Below, in pieces: positions 24,355-33,825 of a stretch of 64,000 nt of DNA (the first letter of the stretch is position 1; each line of letters opens with the position of its first letter). The translations under genes and the position numbers were made by a program. The stretch is from CAYURP01 sp964447175 (GTDB taxonomy: Bacteria > Zixibacteria > MSB-5A5 > SM23-73-2), in assembly GCA_964447175.1 (NCBI GenBank), contig CAYURP010000012.1:1-64000 (forward strand), in the 5' to 3' direction. Below the pieces are notes generated by a model, which had not been told where the DNA came from, did not search any database, and worked only from the letters and a program-made list of their open reading frames with translations.

Positions 24355-27300
24355 ATGTGTCTTTTTGACGAAAAGTTGAGGACCGTCAGGAGAGGTATGT
24401 TTGTCCTGTTTTTGGCGGTTTGTTTTTTTTCCCCATCACCTTTTCTTCAAGCCCAGGGGCTGAAAATCGAACTGGATTACAAAAGTCTATACATCCTTCC
24501 CCCGGAACCTCAAAAGGAGCAGGGTCTTTCCATCTCCACCTCCCCGCCTCTTCTTAAAAGCAAACTGCGTTTCAATAGAAAAGCAGATGTGGATTACGAT
24601 CACGGTTATGTTACCATTCATGATGAAATAGGATTGTATTCAATCTACCATCCTTTCAGCCTTAATCTTCACTCGTATATAGAGGCTAATAACCGGTCCA
24701 AATACAGACAGGGCTGGCTTAATACCCTGAACAGCTCAATGAAGAAGGAGCAGAGTGAAAGAGCAGCAGGACTTTTAAATTTCGAAATACCGGTGAAATT
24801 TCCCAAGCTGGTTACCAAGATCATAGGGGAGGGGGGGCCAGGTTTAAGAGTCAATGGCTCTCGGAGGATTACCTTCTCCGGAAAAAGCAGCTGGGAGGAG
24901 GGGTTAAGAAATACCGCTACCTCGCGGCAGTCGAAATTCCCATCCCTGAATATGGAGCAAATCTCGCAGTTCACCATAACCGGAAATGTGGGAACCAAGG
25001 TATCGGTTAAGGTGGACCAGGACAGCAAACGCCAGAGCGATCTGGAAAATACCATGCACCTGAAATACACCGGCGACGAGGATGGAATTGTTCAGAGCAT
25101 CGAGGCCGGTAATACTACCTTAAGTATGAGAAGCGGTCTCATGGGTTACAGCCAGAATGTGCAAGGCCTTTTCGGAATCAAAGCCCAGACCAAATTTGGA
25201 GGTTTGGATTTGACCATGATTGCCAGCCAGGAGAAGGGTTCTACCCAGAAAGCTGAATTCCAAGCAGGAGCCGAAACCAACGTTACAATCATCCGGGATT
25301 ACGAATATCTGCACCGTACCTTCTTCTACCTGGGGCAGGATGTGCTCTTAGGTCACCAGAAGGATGACTTTGGGGTGGGGGATAGCATCATCTATTTCAG
25401 ACTCTACTTGAACGACAATGCGATCACCAACAACTCTGATCGCTTGCATGGTATAGCTTATGTTGATCCTGAAAATATTGACACTTCAAGTGAAGAGGTG
25501 GAATACAGAAGATTTGAGGAGATGGATTATGAGGATTATCAAGTATTTCTGGTTAAAAGCAAGACAGTCCATCCAAACGGCACTGTCACTTACCAGCTGC
25601 CTTATGTGGAGTTGAACAAGAGTCTGAATGAACAGGATGTTCTGGCAGTTTATTATGAAGTGTTGCGTGCAAATGGGAGTGTGGATACGGTAGGGAATCT
25701 GAATTACTACAGCACTGGAAACACAGATGACGATACATCATACGTTCTGAAGTTGATTAAACACCACTATCCTAAAAACGACTACATCACCTGGGAATAT
25801 GAATGGAGAAATGTCTATTACTTAAGAAGTAAGAATATGGATTCGGAGGGAATAGAAATAGACATATATAAAGGACCTAAAGGCGGGGAGAACATAAATC
25901 AGGATTTGAATAACCAGGATGGAGTGAGGTATCTTGAGCTATTGGGCCTGGATCGATATAACACCAGAGGAGAATTGCAACCGGACGGTGTTTTCGATCA
26001 AAGCCAGCTGTTTATAGATAGAGGTTATCTGTTTTTCCCTCAAAGGCACCCCTTTGCCTCAGATTTGAGTTTTACCGGTAATCCGGAGGATACTTTGAAA
26101 GAAAAGATATCCCAGATATATACTTCAAATGTCCAGCCAACCATAACTGAAGCCAGCAAATACTATATATACTCGAAGTCTGCTACTCGGAAATCAGAGT
26201 ATTCCCTGGGTCATTCTCCCATCATTGAGGGTTCTGAAGTGGTTACCTTGAACGGAAGACATCTGACTCGGGGAACGGAATATAGCATTGTTTACGAGAT
26301 AGGCTTAATTAGATTTCTTACGGATGAGGCATTGGACCCTGATGCTCGGGTTACTATTGATTATGAATATGCACCTCTTTTTATGCCTGAAAGGAAAAGC
26401 CTTTTTGGACTTCAGGGGAAATATGATTTTGGGGAGAAGCTGAATTTTGATTGGGTGGCTTTGTATAAAAGTGAGAAAAGTACGGAGGATCGTCCCCGGG
26501 TGGGGGAGGAGCCTACAAAGAATTTCGGTTGGGGAGGGACACTTACCTATAATTCACCGTCCCCGTTTTTGACCAATATGGTCGACGCTTTACCCCTTTT
26601 GGAAACTGAAGCTGAATCCAGAGTCAATTTCACTTTCCAGGGGGGAGGAAACGTGCCCAATCCTAACACTTTAGACAAAGCCTTTATCGATGATTTTGAA
26701 TCTGCTCTGGATTACACTGATCTGGGAATCCGCAGAGGAACCTGGACCCTTTCCAGCCTACCCTATACCTCGTATCAGAGGGCTCGGATGTATTGGTATA
26801 ATCCTTATGATCAGGTGCGGATAGATGAGATCTGGCCCAACAAAGAAGCTTGGAGAGGGGAGAACAGAACCAATGTTTTAAACATTGTATTTCTCCCGGA
26901 CCGGCCCCAGGCACCTGTTGATACCTTGACAGGGAAACCGGTCTGCAACGGGATAATGAGTCCCCTTTCTCAGGGTAACTATGACCAGTCAAGAAGAAGA
27001 TTCCTGGAGATCTGGGTCAGAGGTGATGTGGGAGCAATGCATGTGGATCTGGGACAGATCAGTGAGGATGTGATTCCCAATGGAAAAGTGGATACAGAGG
27101 ATAAGTCAGTATATGGGCAAAGTGATGGAATCCTGGATGAGGATGAGGATACCGGATTGGATGGTTTGAGGGACAATATGGAACCAGGACATGAGGAGTA
27201 TGCTGATCCCAATGGAGACGACTTTGAATATAAATCTGATGATAGATCACAAAGATACGATTACACCAGGATCAATGGCACAGAGGGAAACATCGACGAT

Positions 27301-30240
27301 CCGGACAGAGGAAGGCGACCGGATACCGAAGATATCAACTACAACGGGATTTTAGATCCTTTTAATAACTATTTCGAATACACCATAGATCTGAATAGCA
27401 CAGACTGGGTAGAGGGGACTTATAATAACGGATGGAGGTTATATAGAATCCCCTTGAAGGACTCATCCACCGTTTACTATTCCGAGGTGGGAAATCCCGA
27501 TTGGAATACCATACAGTTCGCCCGACTCTGGATTACCTCCCCTGAGTCCACTCTGGTTCAGATAGCATCCATCCAGCTGGTAGGCAATAAGTGGTTGAAT
27601 TCCGGAATCTCAATGCCTGAGGAAAAAGAGATACCGGATATGAAACATCAGGGTTCCTTCACAGGAGGGGGGGATCATCTCAATTGGCTGGAACAGAAAC
27701 CAAGCCAAAGCAAATTCGAGATATTTGTTACCAACACCCAAGAAAATGCAGACTATTACCCACCTCCCAAGGTGGCAGGGGTACTGGACAGAAAGACAAA
27801 GGTCAGAGAGAAGGAACAGTCGCTGGTTTTAAGATTTGAGGATTTAAAACCCTATTACAGTGGCTCAGCGTATAGAGTGCTTTATTCCACCGAGGACTAT
27901 ACTAACTACCATTACATGAATATGTGGATCCATGGCTCTGAGAGTACTTCAGATGTTCTGTTTTTCTTCCGGATGGGATTAGATTCTACCAATTATTATG
28001 AATATCATACCCAGGTAGCCCCCGGTTGGAATGAAATGGTAATCGATTTCACAAAGATTACCGCCCTGAAAATAGATATGGAAAAGAATTCAAAATTTAT
28101 TAGCGAAAACAACTACACGGTAAAGGGCAGTCCATCCCTGTCTCGTATAAGATGGTTCTCCTGTGGAGTGGAGAATATGAATCTGGACTCATCTATCACT
28201 GGCGAGGTCTGGATGGATGAGCTACTGGTTACTGATGTTCGAAAAGTTCCCGGTTTTGCGGGGAACGCCTCTTTAGGTTTAAATCTGGCTGATTTTTCTG
28301 CGTTCTCACTGAAACTGTCCAAAAGGGACAGCGAGTTCAGGGACCTGGTCAGCAAAATGGGTTCAGGGGTGAATCAAACCTCCATAAACTTCCAGAACGA
28401 TATACATCTGGAGAAGCTACTTCCACCTACCTGGGGGTTCAATCTTCCCCTGAGGCTATCCTGGTCCCAGGATACCTCGATTCCCAGATTGAAAACCGGA
28501 TCTGATATTGTCATTCCTTCTGAATTGAGGGATTCAGAGACCACTGAGTCTGTTGGCCGATCCTTTAGTTTTAGTGAGTCATATAATAAAAATACCCAGA
28601 ACTGGCTTCTAAACATGACCCTGAAAAGGATATCCACAGGTTACTCCTATAGGGACAACAGCACCAGATCCCCCCTTACTCCGGTTAATGAGAGTCGAAG
28701 TTATAATTGGAATTTGAGCTATGGTCTTTCCCCGGGCAGGAAACTGTCTTTTCCCATTTTAGGCTGGATGAAATTGCCACTTTTACCTTCCACTCTCACC
28801 GGAACCAGATTGTACTTGTTGCCTACCAGTGTTAGGTTTGGAGGTCAAATAAATGGGAGCAGATCTCATTCCGAGAACAGTGCAGGCAACATTACGGATA
28901 CAGACATTAAGGATTTTAACGGCGATGTCAATATCACTTTGAAGCCTATAAATGCTCTGGACGCAGATTACAAATTCAATACTAAAAGAGATATCCGGGG
29001 AAAAGAAAACTTTAAACTGTCTTTCAGTCCAAAAGAATTCAGACTGGGACAGGAGATCAGCCGAGGGCAAACATTTAATCTTACCTATACTCCCACCCTG
29101 TTCAGTTTTCTTACTCATAAGTTCTCTTTTGTCTCCAATTATTCAGAGAATTCAGATCCCAAAATACTTCTGGGAACTCGATCAGCCAAGAATTCCAATT
29201 CCCGGTCCATCGATGTCAGTCTGAATTTAAACGACCTTCTGGGCCAAACCTCATCCTCCCCCAAATCTGATACTTTGAAATCAGGTTTTAAGATTGTTCC
29301 CTTGAACTGGCTCAGGTTTTTTACCTCAAGAATCGATCCCATAACTGGAAGTTATGGCAGAACCACAAACTCCAGCGCCTCCGGGCTTTTAGATAGACCC
29401 TCCCTGGCTTACCAATTCGGCTTCACCAGTGATCCCAATGCTCGGAGACAAATTGATCCTAATAGAACCGCCAGTGACGCCTACTCGGTAGCTAAAACTT
29501 ATGACCTGAGAACCGGGGCAAAAATCTCCCGACAGATTTCAGTTACCTTCAGGTATGGTTGGGGAGCTAAGTGGACTGCCTCCACCTCAAAACCGGTCAA
29601 CAATATCAGTGAAACTTTTCCCGATATAATTTTTAACTGGAACGGATTGGAGAAATTCAAGTTCTTTAACCGGGTATTTTCCAGTCTATCTTACAAATTC
29701 GGTTTCACCCGTAAGGTGGACAAATCCGAGGAGCTGAGCACAAAAAAACCATTGTCCCAGGACACAGATAAAAGGTTCTCACCTCTGGCCTATTTCAACT
29801 GCAACTGGAAAAATGGAATAAAGAATACCTTTGATATAAGCAGGAGCATAAGGGAGAGTAAGGATTTAAGAGCAATAGGAGGAAGCCAGAGCATTTCCGT
29901 TAGTTATGAGACTTCATATAAAATCACTTCCAATTATTCCTTCAGTGCGCCTCAGGGAATCAAATTACCTTTTTTAAGAAACTTGAAATTTCAGAGTAAT
30001 CTGAGTTTATCCTTAGATATAACTAAAAAGGACAGCAAACAGAAAAGCTCTGTTCAGGGACAACCCTTCAACGTGAAAGCAAACTCCACTCAATTCATCC
30101 TGGGACTTCGAGGTGGTTACAGTTTTTCCTCCAACGTGAACGGAGGTCTTATGTTGGGGTGGACGGATTACCAAGATAAAAAGACAGGAGCTAAAAGACA
30201 TACCCGGGAGGTGGGGATCTGGATTGAGTTCAGATTCTAA
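24355..30240 (+). CDS. sprA: SprA-type outer-membrane translocon protein (type IX secretion)
   Basis: The frame is 1968 residues from a TTG at 24334; I prefer ATG 24355, with AGAGGT upstream, because it keeps a clean signal peptide ending LQA|QG. The N-terminal part (FEIPVKFPKLVTKIIGEGGP, ITGNVGTKVSVKVDQDS, IEAGNTTLSMRSGLMGYSQ, GLFGIKAQTKFGGLDLTMIASQEKG) matches SprA, the giant beta-barrel of the type IX system. Further SprA features are DDFESALDYTDLGIRRGTW mid-protein and a long C-terminal series of alternating amphipathic strands. Flavobacterium SprA is about 2400 residues, so this is somewhat shorter. The glutaminyl cyclase gene follows 7 bp after the stop. No other gld/por gene is in view. 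Confidence 0.88.
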   Translation: MCLFDEKLRTVRRGMFVLFLAVCFFSPSPFLQAQGLKIELDYKSLYILPPEPQKEQGLSISTSPPLLKSKLRFNRKADVDYDHGYVTIHDEIGLYSIYHPFSLNLHSYIEANNRSKYRQGWLNTLNSSMKKEQSERAAGLLNFEIPVKFPKLVTKIIGEGGPGLRVNGSRRITFSGKSSWEEGLRNTATSRQSKFPSLNMEQISQFTITGNVGTKVSVKVDQDSKRQSDLENTMHLKYTGDEDGIVQSIEAGNTTLSMRSGLMGYSQNVQGLFGIKAQTKFGGLDLTMIASQEKGSTQKAEFQAGAETNVTIIRDYEYLHRTFFYLGQDVLLGHQKDDFGVGDSIIYFRLYLNDNAITNNSDRLHGIAYVDPENIDTSSEEVEYRRFEEMDYEDYQVFLVKSKTVHPNGTVTYQLPYVELNKSLNEQDVLAVYYEVLRANGSVDTVGNLNYYSTGNTDDDTSYVLKLIKHHYPKNDYITWEYEWRNVYYLRSKNMDSEGIEIDIYKGPKGGENINQDLNNQDGVRYLELLGLDRYNTRGELQPDGVFDQSQLFIDRGYLFFPQRHPFASDLSFTGNPEDTLKEKISQIYTSNVQPTITEASKYYIYSKSATRKSEYSLGHSPIIEGSEVVTLNGRHLTRGTEYSIVYEIGLIRFLTDEALDPDARVTIDYEYAPLFMPERKSLFGLQGKYDFGEKLNFDWVALYKSEKSTEDRPRVGEEPTKNFGWGGTLTYNSPSPFLTNMVDALPLLETEAESRVNFTFQGGGNVPNPNTLDKAFIDDFESALDYTDLGIRRGTWTLSSLPYTSYQRARMYWYNPYDQVRIDEIWPNKEAWRGENRTNVLNIVFLPDRPQAPVDTLTGKPVCNGIMSPLSQGNYDQSRRRFLEIWVRGDVGAMHVDLGQISEDVIPNGKVDTEDKSVYGQSDGILDEDEDTGLDGLRDNMEPGHEEYADPNGDDFEYKSDDRSQRYDYTRINGTEGNIDDPDRGRRPDTEDINYNGILDPFNNYFEYTIDLNSTDWVEGTYNNGWRLYRIPLKDSSTVYYSEVGNPDWNTIQFARLWITSPESTLVQIASIQLVGNKWLNSGISMPEEKEIPDMKHQGSFTGGGDHLNWLEQKPSQSKFEIFVTNTQENADYYPPPKVAGVLDRKTKVREKEQSLVLRFEDLKPYYSGSAYRVLYSTEDYTNYHYMNMWIHGSESTSDVLFFFRMGLDSTNYYEYHTQVAPGWNEMVIDFTKITALKIDMEKNSKFISENNYTVKGSPSLSRIRWFSCGVENMNLDSSITGEVWMDELLVTDVRKVPGFAGNASLGLNLADFSAFSLKLSKRDSEFRDLVSKMGSGVNQTSINFQNDIHLEKLLPPTWGFNLPLRLSWSQDTSIPRLKTGSDIVIPSELRDSETTESVGRSFSFSESYNKNTQNWLLNMTLKRISTGYSYRDNSTRSPLTPVNESRSYNWNLSYGLSPGRKLSFPILGWMKLPLLPSTLTGTRLYLLPTSVRFGGQINGSRSHSENSAGNITDTDIKDFNGDVNITLKPINALDADYKFNTKRDIRGKENFKLSFSPKEFRLGQEISRGQTFNLTYTPTLFSFLTHKFSFVSNYSENSDPKILLGTRSAKNSNSRSIDVSLNLNDLLGQTSSSPKSDTLKSGFKIVPLNWLRFFTSRIDPITGSYGRTTNSSASGLLDRPSLAYQFGFTSDPNARRQIDPNRTASDAYSVAKTYDLRTGAKISRQISVTFRYGWGAKWTASTSKPVNNISETFPDIIFNWNGLEKFKFFNRVFSSLSYKFGFTRKVDKSEELSTKKPLSQDTDKRFSPLAYFNCNWKNGIKNTFDISRSIRESKDLRAIGGSQSISVSYETSYKITSNYSFSAPQGIKLPFLRNLKFQSNLSLSLDITKKDSKQKSSVQGQPFNVKANSTQFILGLRGGYSFSSNVNGGLMLGWTDYQDKKTGAKRHTREVGIWIEFRF

Positions 30241-30247
30241 AGGAGCT

Positions 30248-31141
30248 ATGATTCTGAGAAAATTTGTTTGGATTTTTCTGATCATCCCCTTTTTTTCTTG
30301 CGAAAAAGGAAAAACTCCTGAATTTGACGAAAACAGAGCCTTTCAGTATCTTCTGGAGCAGTGTGAGTTTGGGCCTCGCAATCCTGGTTCTGTAGGACAT
30401 CAAAGGACAAAAAAATATTTACTTGACTTACTCAAACGACATACTAAATTTGTAAAACTGCAGGATTTTGCCTATTATGATTCCTTGAGAGGTGAAGAAT
30501 TGGAGCTTACGAATATCATCGCTTCTTTTTATCCCGAAATGAAAAGAAGGGTGATTCTTTGTGCACATTGGGATACCCAGCCTTTTGCGGATAAGGATCC
30601 CCATCCCCAAAATAGATTCCAACCCATTCTGGGAGCAAGCGACGGTGCCTCTGGTGTAGCTCTGCTTTTGGAGATAGCTTCCCTTCTTCCTACCCAAAAA
30701 CCCCACTTTGGGGTGGACATTATATTCTTCGATGGGGAGGATTATGGTTCTGAGGAAAGGCTTGACATGTATTGCCTGGGTTCCCAATTTTTCTCCAGGA
30801 ATTTAGGAGGTTACCAACCGGAATTCGGGATTCTGGTGGATTTGATCGGAGATAAAAACCTGGAGATCTACAGGGAGGGATATTCTGATCGATATGCAAA
30901 AGAAACAGTGGATCTAATTTGGAATCGGGCAAAAGAACTGAACCTTAATAGCTTTCGAGATTCGGTCAAGCACTGGGTATTGGATGATCATATCCCTCTT
31001 ATTCGCGCGGGCATCCCCTGTGTAGATCTAATAGACCTGGACTACCCTTACTGGGATACGCTTGAGGACACACCTGATAAATGCAGTCCCCAAAGCTTAA
31101 GAGAAGTAGGCCAGGTTATTCTTAAGGTTTTATATGAATAA
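30248..31141 (+). CDS. Glutaminyl cyclase-like M28-family lipoprotein
   Basis: The start ATG at 30248 follows AAAGGAGCT; an upstream in-frame start overlapping sprA has no SD. A signal sequence ends in FFS-Cys18, a lipobox. The M28/QC fold has all zinc-ligand blocks: LCAHWDTQPFAD, GASDGASGVALLLEIA (Asp), FFDGEDYG (Glu) and DDHIPLIRAGIPCVDLID (His). Bacterial glutaminyl cyclases share these blocks and convert N-terminal Gln of exported proteins to pyroglutamate; an aminopeptidase activity cannot be excluded from sequence alone. The coupling to sprA and the Gln at predicted mature N-termini of SprA, TolC and the cytochrome support the cyclase reading. Confidence 0.85.
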   Translation: MILRKFVWIFLIIPFFSCEKGKTPEFDENRAFQYLLEQCEFGPRNPGSVGHQRTKKYLLDLLKRHTKFVKLQDFAYYDSLRGEELELTNIIASFYPEMKRRVILCAHWDTQPFADKDPHPQNRFQPILGASDGASGVALLLEIASLLPTQKPHFGVDIIFFDGEDYGSEERLDMYCLGSQFFSRNLGGYQPEFGILVDLIGDKNLEIYREGYSDRYAKETVDLIWNRAKELNLNSFRDSVKHWVLDDHIPLIRAGIPCVDLIDLDYPYWDTLEDTPDKCSPQSLREVGQVILKVLYE

Positions 31142-31544
31142 AGTTGTGAGATTTCCCAGTTTTACATCGCAGGAAATAAAAGCATTGATTTTCCTTCTGG
31201 TGGTTATAATCATCGGGGGAGGAATTGCCCTTTACAAAAGGTCTCATCCCCATTTTGCCCCGGAACTTATTTTAGGTCGCACGGAAAAGGCAAACATGAA
31301 TTTAATTCAGAAAGAGACATTCAAATCAAAGAAACCGAAAATCAACCACAAAATCAACATTAATATCGCTTCTAACCAAGAGCTGCAAAACCTTCCAGGT
31401 ATAGGTCCAGCTTTAGCTGAAAAAATAGTAGCGCTTCGGATAAGCAAAGGTGGTCAGTTCAAAAATTTAGATGAGCTTCTGGAGGTAAAGGGGATCGGCT
31501 CAAAAAAACTGGAGGAGATCAAAGAATGGATTGTGATAGAATAA
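31134..31544 (+). CDS. Membrane-anchored helix-hairpin-helix protein, ComEA-like
   Basis: The 136 residues hold one N-terminal membrane helix (IKALIFLLVVIIIGGGIALY) and a C-terminal pair of helix-hairpin-helix motifs: NINIASNQELQNLPGIGPAL and LDELLEVKGIGSKKLEEI. This is the ComEA layout, where the HhH domain binds double-stranded DNA during uptake. The linker is short and no other competence gene is in view, so a DNA-uptake role is possible but not shown. The ATG overlaps the stop of the glutaminyl cyclase gene. Confidence 0.85.
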   Translation: MNKVVRFPSFTSQEIKALIFLLVVIIIGGGIALYKRSHPHFAPELILGRTEKANMNLIQKETFKSKKPKINHKININIASNQELQNLPGIGPALAEKIVALRISKGGQFKNLDELLEVKGIGSKKLEEIKEWIVIE

Positions 31545-31595
31545 AAAGTTAATTCCAGACATTAGGTCAAGAGGTTTCCTAAAAGGAGAAAGTAT

Positions 31596-32078
31596 ATGAA
31601 AATAGCTATTTATCCGGGCAGTTTTGATCCCATAACCAATGGGCATCTGGACTTGATAAGAAGAGCTTTGAATATATTTGAAAAGTTGGTGGTGGCTATA
31701 GCTGACAATCCGGAGAAGGAATATCTCTTCACCACCCGGGAGAGGGAAAAGATGGTCAAGGAGTCTTTACAGGGGATAGAGAAGGTAGAGGTTCTGATCT
31801 TCTCCGGTCTTTTAGCTGATCTGGCTAAACAAAAAAATGCGGTAGCTATCATAAGAGGGTTGAGGGCGGTTTCCGATTTTGAATTTGAGTTTCAGATGGC
31901 TCTGATGAATCGTAACTTAGTTCCTGATACTGAGACTTTGTTTTTGGTGCCCAGTGAAAGGTTCACCTATTTAAGCTCCAGCCTGATTAAAGACATCGCC
32001 AGATTTGATGGTAAAATAGATGAATTTGTTCCAAAGATTGTGGGAAAAGCTTTAAAGAAGAAATTTGACTTCATTTGA
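31596..32078 (+). CDS. coaD: Phosphopantetheine adenylyltransferase
   Basis: This 160-residue nucleotidyltransferase makes dephospho-CoA from 4'-phosphopantetheine and ATP. GSFDPITNGH (8-17) carries the T/HxGH motif, IIRGLRAVSDFEFEFQMALMNR is the substrate loop and YLSSSLIKDIARF the ATP-binding ISSxxxR-like region. Length is exactly typical. AAAAGGAGAA precedes the ATG. The pantothenate genes panB/C/D at the other end of the window feed the same pathway. Confidence 0.96.
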   Translation: MKIAIYPGSFDPITNGHLDLIRRALNIFEKLVVAIADNPEKEYLFTTREREKMVKESLQGIEKVEVLIFSGLLADLAKQKNAVAIIRGLRAVSDFEFEFQMALMNRNLVPDTETLFLVPSERFTYLSSSLIKDIARFDGKIDEFVPKIVGKALKKKFDFI

Positions 32079-32210
32079 TAGTAAGTCGCGCTGCCTTATT
32101 CAGCTTTTTATTCTTTTTAATTTTAAAGTTTAGTTTAGGTTTGACATATAATATTCCACTATATATATTAATTTCTTATGTTAGGATGAAGAGTTATTTT
32201 TTGGTGAACT

Positions 32211-33023
32211 ATGACCTTTTTGGAAAATTTCAGATTGGGACAGTTTATTCCCCAGCAGTCAATTGTACATCAACTGGATCCCAGGACCAAAATTTTAATG
32301 ATTCTGGCACCGGTTGTATTTGCTACTTTTACCTTAAACCTTTTTATCTATTTGGTCCTCTTGGGTTTTCTATTCTCAATATTCTTTTTATCCCGACTCC
32401 CTTTTGCCGTTCTTATTAGAAATTTGAGGGTTTTTATCTGGCTTTTCATTTTAATTTTCATATTACAGCTTGTTATTACCTCCGCCTTTTTTGAGATTGT
32501 TTTCAGTTTTAGATTTTTTCATCTGAGTTCAAAAGGATTTCTAAACGGGTTGATATATTCTTTGAGATTGATGGTTTTCATTATGGGGGCTGTGGTTTTG
32601 AGCTTGACCACATCCCCCATGGATCTGACTGATGGATTGGTTAATTCTTTCTCCTGGTTGAAAAAGTTTAAGGTCCCGGTTCAGGAGCTGGGTCTTGTGG
32701 CTATGATCTCTTTGAGATTTGTACCTTTACTGGTGGAGGAGGCATTTAATTTGAGAAAAGCTCAACTCTCCCGGGGTGCTTCCTTCCAGGGAAATTTCAT
32801 TCAAAGGATCAGAAAAACTATGCCCCTTCTGATTCCATTATTTGTTTCCTCCTTCAGAAGGGCAGATGAGCTGGCTTTAGCTTTAGATGCCAGAGGTTTC
32901 AGATCTGGTCAGGAGAGAAGCTGCTATAGGATGTTGAGGTTTAACCGGACCGATTTAATATTCTTGGTAGTTATTTTACTGCTTATGATCCTGTGCTTTT
33001 CAATCGCCGGAATGAGCGGGTGA
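32211..33023 (+). CDS. ecfT: ECF transporter transmembrane subunit (EcfT/CbiQ-like)
   Basis: The 270-residue protein begins with the EcfT opening LGQFIPQQSIVHQLDPRTKI and contains five to six membrane helices. The coupling motifs with Ala-Arg-Gly are present: SRGASFQGN (about 187) and LDARGFRSGQ (about 230), which contact the two EcfA ATPases. No ecfA or substrate-binding S component is in the window, so the vitamin or metal it transports is unknown. It may serve several S components from elsewhere. Small frames overlapping its 5' end are shadows. Confidence 0.88.
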   Translation: MTFLENFRLGQFIPQQSIVHQLDPRTKILMILAPVVFATFTLNLFIYLVLLGFLFSIFFLSRLPFAVLIRNLRVFIWLFILIFILQLVITSAFFEIVFSFRFFHLSSKGFLNGLIYSLRLMVFIMGAVVLSLTTSPMDLTDGLVNSFSWLKKFKVPVQELGLVAMISLRFVPLLVEEAFNLRKAQLSRGASFQGNFIQRIRKTMPLLIPLFVSSFRRADELALALDARGFRSGQERSCYRMLRFNRTDLIFLVVILLLMILCFSIAGMSG

Positions 33024-33066
33024 TATATTATTCGAAAAACCTTATAGGATGAAGCTTTTAAAGATT

Positions 33067-33082
33067 AAGGAGTCAGAATATT
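33067..33082 (+). promoter_or_regulatory. Ribosome binding site pointing to an ATT start for truA
   Basis: AAGGAGT (33067-33073) lies seven bases before an in-frame ATT at 33080. The first ordinary start codon, GTG at 33098, has no SD at a useful distance. The six codons from ATT encode (M)RNIKL, the usual beginning of TruA. Confidence 0.55.
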
Positions 33083-33808
33083 AGGAATATTAAACTGGTG
33101 ATAGAATATGACGGAAGTGATTTCTCCGGTTGGCAGATACAACCGAATCAAAGAACGGTTCAGGGTGTGATAGTGGAGGTGTTAAACAAGATATTAACGG
33201 AGGAAGTAAATTTGATCGGTGCAGGGAGGACAGACGTTGGAGTCCACGCTTTAGCCCAGGTGGCAAGTTTTCAAACCGAAACCCAACTGGATTTAAAAGC
33301 CATTCTCGAGGGAAGCAACAGCCTTCTACCTGAAGACGTGTTGATAAAGGAGATCCAGGAAGTGGATCTGGATTTTCATGCCAGATATTCAGCCAAATCA
33401 AAGTTATACAGATATAGGATTTATCTTAAAAGAACTGCACTTCTTAAAAGATACGTGTGGGAGGTTTTATTTCCCCTGGATTTAGATAAACTAAAGGAAG
33501 CCACACGTGTAATTGAGGGGCAGCATGATTTCTCCTCATTTTGTGTTGCCAAATCCACCAAAGAAGATAACAAGTGTAACGTGATTTATGCTAAATGGAT
33601 CACAAGGAATCAGGCTTTAGTTTTTGAAATAGAGGCTGATCGATTCCTGCACTCCATGGTCAGGTCTCTGGTGGGCACTTTAGTGGATGTGGGAAGAGGC
33701 TATTTTCACCCGTCAGATTTTATGGATATTTTAAATTCCAGAGATAGAAAAAAAGCTGGTCTTACTGCGCCAGCTAAAGGTCTTTACCTGGTTAGAGTAA
33801 ACTATTAA
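33080..33808 (+). CDS. truA: tRNA pseudouridine synthase A, probable ATT start
   Basis: The enzyme modifies uridines 38-40 of the tRNA anticodon arm. The signature GAGRTDVGVHA holds the catalytic Asp (residue 52 when counted from ATT 33080), with IEYDGSDFSGWQ at the start and LHSMVRSLVGTLVDVGRG near the end. An ordinary frame begins at GTG 33098, but TruA proteins typically open MRNIKLxIEYDG, and the six upstream codons ATT AGG AAT ATT AAA CTG supply exactly that. An SD (AAGGAG) sits at the right distance from ATT. I therefore annotate from 33080; if ATT is not used, the protein starts at 33098. Confidence 0.9.
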   Translation: MRNIKLVIEYDGSDFSGWQIQPNQRTVQGVIVEVLNKILTEEVNLIGAGRTDVGVHALAQVASFQTETQLDLKAILEGSNSLLPEDVLIKEIQEVDLDFHARYSAKSKLYRYRIYLKRTALLKRYVWEVLFPLDLDKLKEATRVIEGQHDFSSFCVAKSTKEDNKCNVIYAKWITRNQALVFEIEADRFLHSMVRSLVGTLVDVGRGYFHPSDFMDILNSRDRKKAGLTAPAKGLYLVRVNY

Positions 33809-33825
33809 CTTTTGGAGGTTGTAAG

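Noticed and set aside
32075..32419. 114-codon frame at the 5' end of ecfT
   Set aside because: It overlaps ecfT in another frame; the ecfT frame carries the family motifs, this one does not.
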